DNA of 64,000 nt from NCBI RefSeq assembly GCF_036010505.1, contig NZ_CP108569.1, forward strand, positions 1,550,001-1,614,000. The letters run 5' to 3'. This DNA is from Streptomyces sp. NBC_01197. Its GTDB lineage: Bacteria > Actinomycetota > Actinomycetes > Streptomycetales > Streptomycetaceae. Each line of letters opens with the position of its first letter. Positions within the stretch are counted from its first letter, which is position 1. The notes under the pieces are model-generated. The model searched no databases and was not told the origin of the DNA. It was given only the letters and a program-made list of their open reading frames with translations. Both the position numbers and the translations under genes were made by a program. This document shows positions 19,007-28,700 of this stretch, piece after piece.

Positions 19007-20387
19007 GGGTCTGTCAAACGAGCGGTGTAACTCGGGTTGTTGAGGGTTACTGGCGGGCTGCGGAGAGTCGGCCGTCGAAGGTGATGTCGAAGGCGTTCAA
19101 GGCTGTCTTCCAGCGCATGGTCCAGCGGGCTTGGCCCTTGCCGGTCGGGTCGAGCGACATGATTGCCATGTAGACGCATTTCAGTGCGGCCTGCTCGTTG
19201 GGGAAGTGGCCGCGGGCTTTCACCGCCCGTGGGATCCGCGCGTTCACGGACTCGATCGCGTTCGTCGTGCAGACGATGCGGCGGATTTCGGTGTCGAAGC
19301 GGAGGAGGGGAGTGAACTCCTCCCACGCGTTCTCCCAGAGCCGCACGATCGCCGGATACTTCTTGCCCCACGCGTCGGCGAACTCCGCGAACCGCTCGAG
19401 TGCGGCGTCTTCGGTCGACGCGGTGTAGACGGGCTTGAGGAGTTTCGCGATCTTGTCCCAGTCCTGGCGGGCGGCATAGCGGAAGGAGTTCCGCAGCAGG
19501 TGGACCACACAGGTCTGCACGACCGTCTGCGGCCAGACGGTCTCGACCGCGTCGGGCAGGCCCTTGAGTCCGTCGCAGACGAGCATAAGGACGTCGTTCA
19601 CGCCGCGGTTCTTGATCTCGGTGAGGATGTGCATCCAGTGCTTGGCGCCCTCGCCGCCGTCGCCGGCCCACAGCCCGAGAATGTCGCGCCGACCCTCGGT
19701 CGTGACCGCCAAGGCCACGTAGATGGGCCGGTTGGCGACCGCGCCGTCGCGGATCTTCACGTGGATGGCGTCGATGAAGACCACCGGGTAGACGGCGTCG
19801 AGCGGCCGGTTCTGCCATTCGGCCATGCCCTCGAGAACCTTGTCGGTGATCGTGGAGATCGTCTGACGGGACACGTCGGCGCCGTAGACCTCGGCAAGGT
19901 GGGCCTGGACCTCGCCGGTGGTCAGGCCCTTCGCCGCGAGCGAGATGACTATCTCGTCCACGCCGGACAGACGCTTCTGCCGCTTCTTGACGATCTTCGG
20001 CTCGAAGGAACCCTCACGGTCGCGGGGCACAGTTATCTCCACCGGGCCGACATCCGTCAGCACGGTCTTGGATCGGGTGCCGTTGCGGGAGTTGCCACCG
20101 TTCTTCCCGGCGGGATCGTGTTTGTCATAGCCGAGGTGGTCGGTGATCTCGCCCTCGAGAGCCGACTCCAGGAGCCGCTTGGTCAGCTGCTGGAGCAGCC
20201 CGCCCTCGCCGGTCAGCTGAAGGCCCTCGGCCTGAGCCCGGCCCACCAGCTCGTCAATCAACCGGTCGTCCACAGGCTTCGACGGAACCGCCTCAGACGG
20301 CTCGGCAGGATCGGCCTCGGTCACGTTGTCGCTGGTCATCGATGCATCTTCCATGATCGGGAGTTACACCGAACGTTTTACAGTCCC
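19007..20387 (-). mobile_element. IS256-family insertion sequence, complete
   Basis: A 1381-bp element with terminal inverted repeats of about 27 bp. The left end starts GGGTCTGTCAAACG; the right end, read inward, starts GGGACTGTAAAACG; both continue into CGGTGTAACTC. The octamer GCCCTCCC is present directly outside each end (18999-19006 and 20388-20395), a target-site duplication of the length expected for IS256. One full transposase gene is inside. It sits between the SRPBCC operon and the convergent peroxiredoxin gene and does not interrupt either. Confidence 0.9.
19047..20354 (-). CDS. IS256-family transposase (mutator type)
   Basis: A 435-residue transposase, full length for the family. 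VVFIDAIHVKIRDG (first catalytic Asp), LMLVCDGLKGLPDAVETVWP (second Asp) and a later Glu in the TTNAIESVN region give the DDE triad; CVVHLLRN is the family C/H signature. It fills almost the whole element, and its start lies 33 bp inside the right end. No frameshift or missing motif, so the element is probably transposition-competent. Confidence 0.95.
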   Translation of the reverse strand: MEDASMTSDNVTEADPAEPSEAVPSKPVDDRLIDELVGRAQAEGLQLTGEGGLLQQLTKRLLESALEGEITDHLGYDKHDPAGKNGGNSRNGTRSKTVLTDVGPVEITVPRDREGSFEPKIVKKRQKRLSGVDEIVISLAAKGLTTGEVQAHLAEVYGADVSRQTISTITDKVLEGMAEWQNRPLDAVYPVVFIDAIHVKIRDGAVANRPIYVALAVTTEGRRDILGLWAGDGGEGAKHWMHILTEIKNRGVNDVLMLVCDGLKGLPDAVETVWPQTVVQTCVVHLLRNSFRYAARQDWDKIAKLLKPVYTASTEDAALERFAEFADAWGKKYPAIVRLWENAWEEFTPLLRFDTEIRRIVCTTNAIESVNARIPRAVKARGHFPNEQAALKCVYMAIMSLDPTGKGQARWTMRWKTALNAFDITFDGRLSAARQ

Positions 20388-20419
20388 GCCCTCCCGCGGC
20401 TGGGCTCGGGCCTGCGCTT

Positions 20420-21076
20420 TCAGGCCAGAGCGTCGAGCGCGGCGAGGATATCTGCCGGTTCCGCCCGCGCGGTGTAGTCGCTCTGTACGAATGCCCAGCG
20501 GATGGTGCCGTTCTGGTCGATGACGTACGTGGCGGGCAGCGGCAGGGTGCGGGGGTGGCCGCCGTTGACGCGTTCGAGGTCGAAGCCGAGTTTCTCGTAG
20601 ACGGCGGCCAGATCGTCGGGCAAGTCGAATGCGAGGCCGTAGGACCTGGCGACGAAGGCGCCGATATCGCTGAGCACGGCGAAATCGAGGGCGTGCTTCT
20701 CGGTGAGCGAGAGTGATTCGTCGGGGATCTGCGGGGAGACGGCGACCAGTCGGGCGCCGCGCTCGGTGATGGCGGCGTGGTGCTGCTGGAGTGAGCGCAG
20801 TGCGATGTTGCAGTACGGGCACCAGGCCCCGCGGTAGAAGGTCAGCACGACCGGCCCCTGGACTGTCAGTTCGCTCAGGGTGACGGTATCGCCGGTGGCC
20901 GTGGGCAGCGTGAAGTCAGGGGCCTTCGCGCCGGCGGTCAGGGCGCGGTCGGTCTGACCGGACATGGCGAGCTCCTCCCCGGCTCGCTGCATGATCTCCC
21001 GGACTGCGGCGGGAATCTGCTGCTGGCGGGCTTTGTAGAAGGTGCGCAGTTCGGAGTTGAGCGAGTTGAGCGACAT
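20420..21076 (-). CDS. Peroxiredoxin, AhpC/TSA family
   Basis: A 218-residue thiol peroxidase. The thioredoxin fold contains FYRGAWCPYCN (peroxidatic Cys, then a second Cys three residues later), and the distal PATYVIDQNGTIRWAFV is typical of the AhpC/BCP group. An N-terminal helical extension of about 45 residues precedes the domain. It reduces peroxides in the cytoplasm, with electrons from thioredoxin or a similar donor. ATG 21076 begins the conserved extension. Expression is probably controlled by the TetR-type protein at 21490, because both genes carry the same operator-like motif. Confidence 0.88.
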   Translation of the reverse strand: MSLNSLNSELRTFYKARQQQIPAAVREIMQRAGEELAMSGQTDRALTAGAKAPDFTLPTATGDTVTLSELTVQGPVVLTFYRGAWCPYCNIALRSLQQHHAAITERGARLVAVSPQIPDESLSLTEKHALDFAVLSDIGAFVARSYGLAFDLPDDLAAVYEKLGFDLERVNGGHPRTLPLPATYVIDQNGTIRWAFVQSDYTARAEPADILAALDALA

Positions 21077-21140
21077 CGGGCCGGCCTCCCGGGTTCGGTG
21101 GGACGCGCGGCCCGGGTCCAGGACGGACCTAGACCGCAAC

Positions 21141-21160
21141 TTGGAATGACCGTTTCAGGA
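21141..21160. promoter_or_regulatory. Operator motif upstream of the peroxiredoxin gene
   Basis: CTTGGAAT-N5-TTTCAGG lies 65 bp before the peroxiredoxin ATG. The same motif occurs before the tetR gene at 21455-21474. The site is an imperfect palindrome. The rest of the 413-bp gap between the two divergent genes shows only an unrecognised minus-strand open frame without a clear start. Confidence 0.6.
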
Positions 21161-21454
21161 TAAGGGCATGCAGGGCCTCCTGCCAATCGCGTTGCGCGCC
21201 TCGGATTCAGAGCACGGTGAACGGGCGGTGGTCCGCCAGGGCCAGTGCGCGGGTGAACGCTCCGGCCCGGATCGCCCGGCGGGCCAGAAGGCGGCGCACC
21301 GGGGAGACTTGCGAGGCGTATGCAGTTGTCCACAGTGCGGGTATTCGGTTCGTGCGTTCAGGTTGGGAACGACGTGCGGCCCTGTATCGGATCGTGGATG
21401 AACCTGGACGGCTGGATCATCCGTGGGCTGCACCCGGGGGCCGGGCGGAGTTAT

Positions 21455-21474
21455 CTTGGAATCTCTATTTCAAG
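21455..21474. promoter_or_regulatory. Second copy of the operator, upstream of tetR
   Basis: CTTGGAAT-N5-TTTCAAG, ending 15 bp before the tetR ATG at 21490. It matches the peroxiredoxin site (21141-21160) at every position of the two arms but one, which points to autoregulation plus control of the divergent gene. Confidence 0.6.
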
Positions 21475-21489
21475 TTGGTGAGGTGGCCG

Positions 21490-22113
21490 ATGCCCGACGT
21501 CAAGCACTTCGACCCGGACGCCGCGCTGGAGACCGTGGTGCGCCTGTTCTGGCGGCAGGGTGTCGCCTCGACCGGGATCCAGGATGTCGTGGCGGCGACC
21601 GGTCTCAACCGCTCCAGCCTGTACTCCACCTTCGGTGGGAAGCAGGAACTGTACGTAGCCGCGCTGAACCGCTATCTCGAACAGCGCTCGCAGCCGATGT
21701 TCCAGCGCCTGGCACAGGATGAGCGCGGATTGCCTGCCGTTGAGGAGTTCTTCTCCGGCCTGATCGCGGCGCGCTGCTCGGGCGAATACGCGCGGTGGGG
21801 ATGCATGGTCTCCAACGCGCACGCGGGCGCCGACAACGGTGACGCCGATGTAGCCCGGGTGCTGGACCGGCATCATCAGGGTCTACGAGACGCGCTCTAC
21901 GCCGCCCTGGCAACGGCGCAGGCGTGCGGGCAGCTGGCACAGGGCGCCGACCCCGCCGCCGCGGCCGACGTGCTGGCTCTGGTCGCCTACGGCGTGAACC
22001 TGCGCTCGCGCGCAGGGGCGAGCGCCCGCTCCCTGAAGGGGAGCGTCACGGCCGCACTCGACTCGCTAGGTACGCGGGTGGCGGCGCAGCCCCGGGGCCG
22101 CGTAGCGCGATGA
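21490..22113 (+). CDS. TetR-family regulator of the peroxiredoxin locus
   Basis: A 207-residue TetR protein. The helix-turn-helix is at about residues 8-50 (VASTGIQDVVAATGLNRSSLYSTFGGKQELYVAAL). The C-terminal domain contains CSGEYARWGCMVSNA and a later AQACGQL; cysteines near residues 96, 102 and 145 could sense oxidants. ATG 21490 follows GAGGTGG. It is divergent from the peroxiredoxin gene and shares its operator, so it is a candidate redox-responsive repressor. That role is inferred from context. Confidence 0.85.
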   Translation: MPDVKHFDPDAALETVVRLFWRQGVASTGIQDVVAATGLNRSSLYSTFGGKQELYVAALNRYLEQRSQPMFQRLAQDERGLPAVEEFFSGLIAARCSGEYARWGCMVSNAHAGADNGDADVARVLDRHHQGLRDALYAALATAQACGQLAQGADPAAAADVLALVAYGVNLRSRAGASARSLKGSVTAALDSLGTRVAAQPRGRVAR

Positions 22114-22118
22114 GAAGA

Positions 22119-22159
22119 GCGAGCCGGAGAGTACGAGCAATCTCATATCCCCGGCTCGC
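22119..22159 (+). terminator. Hairpin after tetR
   Basis: GCGAGCCGG (22119-22127) pairs perfectly with CCGGCTCGC (22151-22159), with additional GAG/CTC pairing in the loop. It begins five bases after the tetR stop. Confidence 0.6.
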
Positions 22160-22399
22160 GTGTATGTCAGTGGGCGGCTCCGGCCACAGCCTTGGGCAGG
22201 TGTCCCCGGACGCCCGTGTCGCCGGCGTCGGCTGTGTAGCCATCCGGGTACGTCCCGTCCAAGCCTTCCGGGACCCTCACGGCCCTGCACGTAGGTCAGC
22301 ACCACGGTCACGACCACGTTCCTCGCGAACGCCGTCAGACCGATGTATCCGATCTCCCCGATGCCCGGGATCTCCATCGCGGAGCCGCCGAAGTGCTAG

Positions 22400-22898
22400 G
22401 GCACCTTGCTCCAGTGGTGCGCCAAGGCGGTGAAAGGCTTGGGAGCCCGCCGGCATCTGCGCGGACCGCGTTCTGCGTTCGAGGGCGAGCTGCTCCAGCA
22501 CCTCCTCTCGCAGGTACTGGCACAGCGGAGCGATAGACGATACCAACTGGCCGACAGCGGTGATGGGTTGAGGCTGCCACCCGAGAAATTCCCGCAGCAG
22601 ATCCCGAAACGCTACTCCTTCGGCTTCGCTGGTACGCAACCGACTGCCGGACCGGTACAGATCACCTTCGAGCCGAACCGTGCGGAGAGGCCGCGAACCG
22701 CCTCGGTACAGACACCAGGTGTGGCCATTGCCGTACAGAACGTTGGGCAGCCGGCGCATCAGCTCCCACTGCTCCCGGTCCCGCTTCGTGAAGCCGTCGG
22801 GGCGTGACGTCGTGCCCAGACGCCTTCAGTTCCAGGAAGCCGGTGATGCGCCCCGATGTCTCCACTGCGTAGTCCGGACGCACCCGGGCCTCAGGCAA
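22400..22898 (-). pseudogene. Type ISP restriction-modification enzyme, N-terminal fragment with frameshifts
   Basis: Three minus-strand frames in succession encode one recognisable sequence. RPDYAVETSGRITGFLELKA contains a PD...ExK-type nuclease motif; after a shift at four C/G near 22805 comes FTKRDREQWELMRRLPNVLY and WCLYRGGSRPLRTVRL, then LREFLGWQPQPI and LREEVLEQLALER; after another shift PFTALAHHWSKVP and a stop. This matches the N-terminal nuclease and linker of single-chain type ISP enzymes, which exceed 1,000 residues. Helicase, methylase and specificity domains are absent. Sequence between 22160 and 22400, and from 22899 to 23157, shows no gene I can name. Confidence 0.65.
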
Positions 22899-23157
22899 AA
22901 ATACTCAGGATGAAGGCGAGGACTCAGCTTCCAGGGCCGGGAAGAGACCGCCGTAGCCGACGTGGATCTTGCCTGCCGCCCCAAACCGAAAGGCGCTCTC
23001 GGGACGCCATTTTCGCGCAAATCGGACCCGCCGACCGTCTCGCGAAAGCATACGGAACAGCCCCCTGGACGAACGGGTCCCACAAGAACGAGATCAGTCC
23101 GACCGGCGGACTACCAGGAGCCAGCACCGCTCATGGAACCTTATTCCGTCCCGTACC

Positions 23158-23565
23158 TCACGACGTCGAACGTCGGGAAACGGGGAACCAGGCCGACAGG
23201 CGCTTGGCAATGACCGGTACATCGATGCTGTCCTGCGCGACTTCCTCGACGAACGGGCCGGCGATGGAGACCGGTGGCGGAGCGATACCGGCGCTGACGC
23301 CGTTGAGTCGCAGATAAACACGCATGGCGAGCCAGGCGGTGCGCTTGTTGCCGTCGATCAACGCGTGATTGCGGGCAACGGAGTGCAGCAACGCGGCCGC
23401 CTTCTCGTGCAGCGTGGGATAGAGCTCGGCCCCGAACACATTGGTCCGGGGCCGTTCGATCGCTGATATCAGAAGCCCCATGTCACGCACGCTGTGCTCC
23501 GTGCCGTTGACCTTGAGAGCAACGGTCAGGATCTCGTCAATCTGGATGTGACGCACCTCCTTCAC
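23158..23565 (-). CDS. Doc-type (Fic-fold) toxin of a toxin-antitoxin pair
   Basis: A 135-residue death-on-curing family protein. The Fic core NHALIDGNKRTAW (His near residue 66) is intact and followed by the usual helix ending LRLNG. Doc proteins stall translation by phosphorylating elongation factor Tu; Fic relatives transfer AMP. The GTG at 23565 overlaps the antitoxin stop by four bases (GTGA), and the SD-like AAGGAGG lies inside the toxin start region, so translation is coupled. The partner is the RHH protein directly upstream. Confidence 0.9.
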   Translation of the reverse strand: MKEVRHIQIDEILTVALKVNGTEHSVRDMGLLISAIERPRTNVFGAELYPTLHEKAAALLHSVARNHALIDGNKRTAWLAMRVYLRLNGVSAGIAPPPVSIAGPFVEEVAQDSIDVPVIAKRLSAWFPVSRRSTS

Positions 23566-23756
23566 TTCAGGTAGTCCAGGATCTCCGCATCGCTGTCCAT
23601 GAGCTCGGCCAAGACGTCATCGACCTTCAGCTCGGCCCGATTCTGGGCCTCGCGGATGGCTTCGATAGCGAGTTCCTGCTTGCTGCGGCGCTCACGACTG
23701 GCACGCTCGGTGAGCTTCGCGTCAAGGTCGTCGGGGAGTCGGAGTGTCATCGCCAT
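23562..23756 (-). CDS. Ribbon-helix-helix antitoxin of the Doc pair
   Basis: A 64-residue CopG/Arc-type protein. The N-terminal strand TLRLPDDLDAKLTERASRE and helix KQELAIEAIREAQ form the RHH DNA-binding unit; the acidic C terminus (DDVLAELMDSDAEILDYLK) is the expected toxin-neutralising tail. It is first in the two-gene operon. A perfect inverted repeat just upstream (23765-23781) is the probable autoregulatory operator. Canonical Doc partners are Phd proteins; an RHH partner is a common actinobacterial variant. Confidence 0.88.
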   Translation of the reverse strand: MAMTLRLPDDLDAKLTERASRERRSKQELAIEAIREAQNRAELKVDDVLAELMDSDAEILDYLK

Positions 23757-23764
23757 ACAGCCAT

Positions 23765-23781
23765 GATACCGGGCTGGTATC
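23765..23781. promoter_or_regulatory. Operator of the RHH-Doc operon
   Basis: GATACC-GGGCT-GGTATC is a perfect 6-bp inverted repeat nine bases before the antitoxin start. The MITE insertion begins just beyond it, so upstream promoter elements may have been displaced. Confidence 0.55.
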
Positions 23782-23783
23782 TA

Positions 23784-23945
23784 AGGGCTGTCCCGCAATT
23801 CCCGGCGGGCGCGCGACGACAGCTACGGCACCTCGCCGCGTTGTCGGAACGTCCACATACATCCAGTATGCGGACGCCCCTCCGCCTTGCGGTGCACCGC
23901 ATCTGACGCCGCGCGCTGATCCACCAGGAATTGCGGGACAGCCCT
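23784..23945. mobile_element. 162-bp MITE with IS630/mariner-type ends
   Basis: AGGGCTGTCCCGCAATTCC at the left end (23784-23802) is repeated as its exact complement at the right end (23927-23945), a perfect 19-bp terminal inverted repeat. TA flanks both ends (23782-23783 and 23946-23947), and the outer bases are C and G, so the empty target would be CTAG with TA duplicated, the IS630-type target. It contains no transposase and must be mobilised in trans. It lies right upstream of the toxin-antitoxin operon. Confidence 0.8.
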
Positions 23946-23947
23946 TA

Positions 23948-24524
23948 GGTGCGAGGTGATACCAGCCACTCGACGAGACGAGACCTCGGACCGGGCGTCT
24001 AAAGCGCCTCCCTCATGAATTCGCAGTTCAAAAGGCTTTCGGGGTCGATCCGTCCGCTTGGCCCACTGCATGGAGGGAAACCGGTCGAGCAATCCACCCC
24101 GGGCCACAAACCCGCAGGTCAGCGGCGCATGGAAGACAAAACGGACTCAAGATCAACTTCCATGACGTGCGCTATGGGTGCCACGCGCGACCTTTCGACG
24201 CACGCATTCAGCCCCTCTATAGGCCGGAGGCCGACACCAAGCGCGGCGAGCTGACCAGCGTGGCCTCTTTCGAAATCGGTGGCCGCGCAAGCAACGCGCC
24301 TTCGCCGCTGGACGGCGAAGGCCTGCCAAGACGACGCAACGCGACCGTAGGGTCCACCAGTCGCTCACCGCCGCTTGCGACGCCAGCTCTGGCCTTCACC
24401 TCGGCAGCCGTGCTCCGAGGTGATCCACCCCCATGTCGATGCCGCCGCACTGAAGTGCATGCTCTCCGACTGCGCGTAGAGCCCGTGCCCAGGCCCCTCG
24501 CCCAGCCTGGCCGCGTCACGATCC
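23948..24524. other. Gene-free stretch between the MITE and the Wadjet locus
   Basis: Nearly 580 bp without a convincing gene. Base composition is less GC-biased at 24000-24200, and codon periodicity is absent in all frames. A short inverted repeat CCAGGC/GCCTGG (about 24489-24512) lies just past the jetD stop and could help terminate that operon. Confidence 0.5.
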
Positions 24525-25784
24525 TCAGGCGAGATCGGACAACAGCAGCTCCAGCTCCCGCTCCTCCTCGACACGAACACCGAATTCGGCGACGGCCGCA
24601 GCGAGTCCGGGCTCCCAAGGGGTCTCCGTCGGGGTGCTGACGAGCGGTGACAGCGGGGGTGAGGCGCTGCGGAGCACGGCGGCACGGTAGTCCGCGGCCG
24701 TGTAGCGCCAGGGCCGCCACGGGACGCGGCGGCGAAGGATGCCGGCGATTCGGAGCCCGCCCCAGTCGAAGTCCCCGTGGTAGTACAGGGTCGCTCCGTG
24801 GTCGTGCAGCCCACGGAGCAGTGTGAGGGCGGCGGCGGAAGGCTGGCCCTGGAGGCAGACCAGGGGCGGGCAGGCGGGACCGAGCGTGTCGGCCGCCGCC
24901 GCAAGGACCGTCGGGTTCTCGCAGATGCGCACCGTGGGAGCGGCGACGGCCGGAGGCTTGCGGGTGAGCTGGCGAAGGGTGAGCACACAGGGTTCGCCGT
25001 CTTCGGCCAGGCGGTCCAGGGCTGGGGTGCCGCGCAGGTTCAGGGTCAGGACGGTCGAGGACAGCTCGTCTCGCAACAGTCCCACCGATGCCCAGGCCTC
25101 CCGTCGCCATTCGGCACCCCGGCCGTCGTGGAAACCGGTCAGCGCTCGAGCCCCGGACAGGGTGAGGGTGGCCAGCGGTGTGCCGTCATCAAGGGCATGA
25201 GCCCAGCCGAGGACCCGGGCGGCGAAGGCAGGCAGCGAGACGACCGGGACAGCGGGGAGTTCGCGCAGGGCGGTACCCACCCCGGCGAGGAGACCGAACG
25301 TGACGTCTGGAGTGCGCCCCATGCGCCGCGCCAGGCCGTCGGCGCGTATCCGGGCCGCCCACTCCGCAAGCGCGGGAACCCTTGCGACAAGCTCGTCGAG
25401 GGGCGTGTGCGCCCGCTTCCAGGCGTCCTCCTCCTCTTGGCGGGCTTGGACAATCGACCTGACAGGCCCTGTGAGCGCTGCGACTGCCGCGGCGAGGCCA
25501 TTCGGGCTTGCGCCCGAACGGCGCAGTACGGCGTCGACCGCTTCCAACCGTACGGTCAGAGACTTGCCGCCGCCGGGGGCCCGGGCGAGAAGTCGTTCGG
25601 CCGCCGCTCGCTGGGCCGAAGTGGGATCGGCCAAGGACACGGAGCCGGTCAGGGGCTGCCCGGCCACCAGCCGTCGGCGCGCTCGTTCGACGAGCCAGGA
25701 GAGGTCCGGTGTGCCGAGCAGCCTGGCGAGCCGCGGGCTGTCGACTGCTTCGGTGCCGGGCTCAGGCTCATGGGTCAGCTCCAC
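24525..25784 (-). CDS. jetD: Wadjet type II subunit JetD: TOPRIM nuclease (DUF2399/TIGR02679)
   Basis: A 419-residue protein, last gene of the jetABCD operon. The C-terminal TOPRIM-like fold shows the catalytic Glu in RICENPTVLAAA (about residue 286) and the DxD motif in YYHGDFDWGGLRIAG (about 337-339). In Wadjet systems JetD is the nuclease that cuts plasmid DNA after the SMC-like complex has extruded it. GTG 25784 overlaps the end of jetC by ten bases and has GAGGAG upstream; no ATG fits. All active-site residues are present. Confidence 0.9.
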   Translation of the reverse strand: MELTHEPEPGTEAVDSPRLARLLGTPDLSWLVERARRRLVAGQPLTGSVSLADPTSAQRAAAERLLARAPGGGKSLTVRLEAVDAVLRRSGASPNGLAAAVAALTGPVRSIVQARQEEEDAWKRAHTPLDELVARVPALAEWAARIRADGLARRMGRTPDVTFGLLAGVGTALRELPAVPVVSLPAFAARVLGWAHALDDGTPLATLTLSGARALTGFHDGRGAEWRREAWASVGLLRDELSSTVLTLNLRGTPALDRLAEDGEPCVLTLRQLTRKPPAVAAPTVRICENPTVLAAAADTLGPACPPLVCLQGQPSAAALTLLRGLHDHGATLYYHGDFDWGGLRIAGILRRRVPWRPWRYTAADYRAAVLRSASPPLSPLVSTPTETPWEPGLAAAVAEFGVRVEEERELELLLSDLA

Positions 25785-28700
25785 AGCGGCTCGGGCTCCT
25801 CTACGCCGGGTGCGTCCTGTAGCGCGTACCGTACGGGGTCCTCGCGGCGCTGCCGTCGCGTGCCGTCCCATTCCCAGCGGGTGACGAGGACCGCCGCCAC
25901 CTCGTCGATCCGGGACAGTTGGGCGATGGCGATGCCGGGCACCTGCGGGTAGCAGGCCCACTCCCGTTCGCTGGTCATGACCACATCGAGGTCAAAGGCG
26001 CTCAGGAGGCCGAGGCACTTGGCGCGGGAATCGTCGTCCACGCCGGCGAACGCCTCGTCCAGGGTGACCAGGCGGGGCGCGTGCGGGCTGCCCGCGCTGG
26101 CGTAGTGCGAGGAGGCCGCGGCGAACAGCGGTACGGACACGGCGAGGACGCGTTCGCCGCCGGAGGCGGGGCCGGTGGCCGGGACCCAGCGCCCGTGCTG
26201 GTGGCGTTCGACGCCGAATTCGTGCCAGGAGCGGTAGTCGAGCGCGGCGGTGAGGTGCTCGAGCCAGCTGCCCGAGCCGTCGTCGGACTGCTGGCGTGCG
26301 ATCTGGGCCTGGAGGAACTCGCCCACCGCCGCGCGGTCCTCCGAAGTCCAGGCGTCCGCGGACTGGCGCAGCCGCTCGCGGGCTTGGGCCAGTCCGGACG
26401 GGGCCTTGCGCGAGGCCCGCCACACCAGCCGGAGTCTCATGCCGGTGGAGGTGGGACGGTCCTCCAGTTCGGTGTTCATGTCCCGCACCTGTCGTTCGGC
26501 GGCACCGATGAGTTCCTGGAGGGTGCCGGCGACCTCGGTGATCAAGTGGGTTTCGAGGATCTCGCGTTCGTGCGCGGACAGGATGCGGGTGAGCTCGCCC
26601 ACCTCCGTGGAGAGCGCTTCGGCGAGTTCGGGTACGGCACGCTCACGGCCCTGGTAGACGATGTCGACGACCATGCCGTCGTCGACCATGCGAGCGGACG
26701 CGCTGTGCCCGTGCCGGGACAGGGTGTCCTGCAGGGTCTTGAGTTCCTCGCTGAACCGGCGCTGAACGCGTTCCCAGGCGGCATCCGTGTCGTCGACGGA
26801 CGACAGGCCGGAGTCGATGGCGCGAGCGAACGCGATGGCCGGGGTCGCGGCCCAGTGGCCGTCGTCCGAGGCGGGGACGGTGACCTCGGGCAGCGCGACC
26901 GCGACCAGGCCGGTGGTCGTGAAGCGCTGGAGCGCGGCGATGGCCTCCGCACGTGCGTCGACGGCTTCGGCGAGGTCCTTCTCCAGCTGCTCGATCCGCC
27001 CCTCGGCCCGGCTCGCCTCCCGGTCCGCCTGGGCGTGACGCTGCCGGGCATTCTTCCGGTCGGTCTCACAGTTCCGCTGGGCCTCGTCGGTCTCGGCGAG
27101 GCGCCGTTGGAGTTCGGCGACGGCGGCCCCGACGGTGGAGCGCAGAGTCCGGTGCCGCTCGTCGGCCGCCGCCGCCTCGCGCGCCGCCTCCTCTGCGCGC
27201 TGGGCGAGGCCGACGACCCGCCGCTCCGCGTCGGTCGCCTCGGCACGCTCGTCGTCCATCTGCCGTGCGGCCTCCCCTTGTTCACGCAGCGCGGGCCATA
27301 GGGCCGCCAGTGCGGTGGCGAGGGAGCCGAGAGCGTGACGCACGGCGGTGAGTCCGGCCCGGTCGGCGGGCAGCCCCAGATCAGCGGCGGCCTCGGTGAG
27401 CTCGGCGGCGGCCCGCTCGGCGAGCTCAGCCGCCTCGATGACCTCGGTGGCACGCCCTTCATACCGGGCACGGGTCTTGCGTACGGTCTCGGCGGCGGCG
27501 CTGACGATCGCGTGTGCCCTGGTGAGCGACGACTCGTCGGGGACGTCGGCGAGCTCGGCGTCGAGCGTGCGCCGACGTGCCGCGATCACCGCGGACCGAG
27601 CCGCGTGATTCTCCGACTCCTCGCGCAGGGAGGCGAGTTCGACGCCGAGCGCCGCGACGCGAGCCCGGCGCGCGGCTTCGCGCGCGCCCTCACCGATATA
27701 TGTGGCGGCGGGCTTGGCCCACGTACCGGTGAGCGCACCGACCCGAAAGCGCCCGTCGGGTGCCGCCCATGTCGCGGCTCCTCCCCAGCCGTCGAGGCCG
27801 ATGCCGGCGAGCAGTCGGGTCACCGTCGTCTCGTCCAGGACAGCGGCTCGTCCATCGCCGTGGTCCGCGGCCGGGCACAGCACGTCTGCCAGCGAGGGGC
27901 CGCTCACCGGTCCGTTCGACGGGGCGAGGAGGACATCGTGTCCGGCCACGGCGAGGGCGGATCCGTCGGGCAGCACCCAGGCATCGAGGAGGCCGGAGGC
28001 TTCGAGCGCCGCTTCGAGCCCGGCACGGTCGGCTTCAGGTAGTTCGGCACGGAAGTCGACCAGGCGCCAGAGCGGCGCGCCCGGCAGCGTCTCGCGCAGG
28101 CCGGGGGTGCGCGTCGCCGGGGGCCGGGGTTCGCGTCCGGTGCCGGCTTCCAGTGCGGCGAGCTCGCGACGGGCCTCGGCGGTGCGCTCTGCCAGATCCG
28201 CGGTCTCGCGGGCGGCTTCGGCCGCCTGGTCGGCCAGGTCCATCGAGCGGGCGGTGTGCGCCGAGGTGGCACGGACCCGCGCCGGGTAGGGGCCGTCGAG
28301 GTGGCGGGTCCACTCCTGGAGCTCGTCCAGGAGGCCCGTCGCGTCGGAGTAGGCCAGTTCCTTCCAGGCGCGGGCGCGATCGCGTACGTCGTCCAGGAGG
28401 GCCCGGCCCGCCCGCGCCGCGTTCTCCTCCGCCTCGCCGTGCGTCTCGGCGGCCAGCGCGAGGTCGGTCTCCGCCTCGTCGAGACGGCCCGACGCCCGAC
28501 GGTGCGCGGCGGCAGCCCGCTCGGACGCTTCGAGGCGGCCCTCGATGTGGTCGAGCGCCCGCTGGGCGCGGTCCGTGGCTTCCTCGACGGCCCGCCGCGA
28601 TTCGGGCTCGGGCAGCAGGTCGTCCGCCGGTAGAGCGACGTGTCCGGCGGCTGCCTGCTCCCGCACGTGGGCGCAGGTCTCTGCGACGCGGCCCCGCGCT

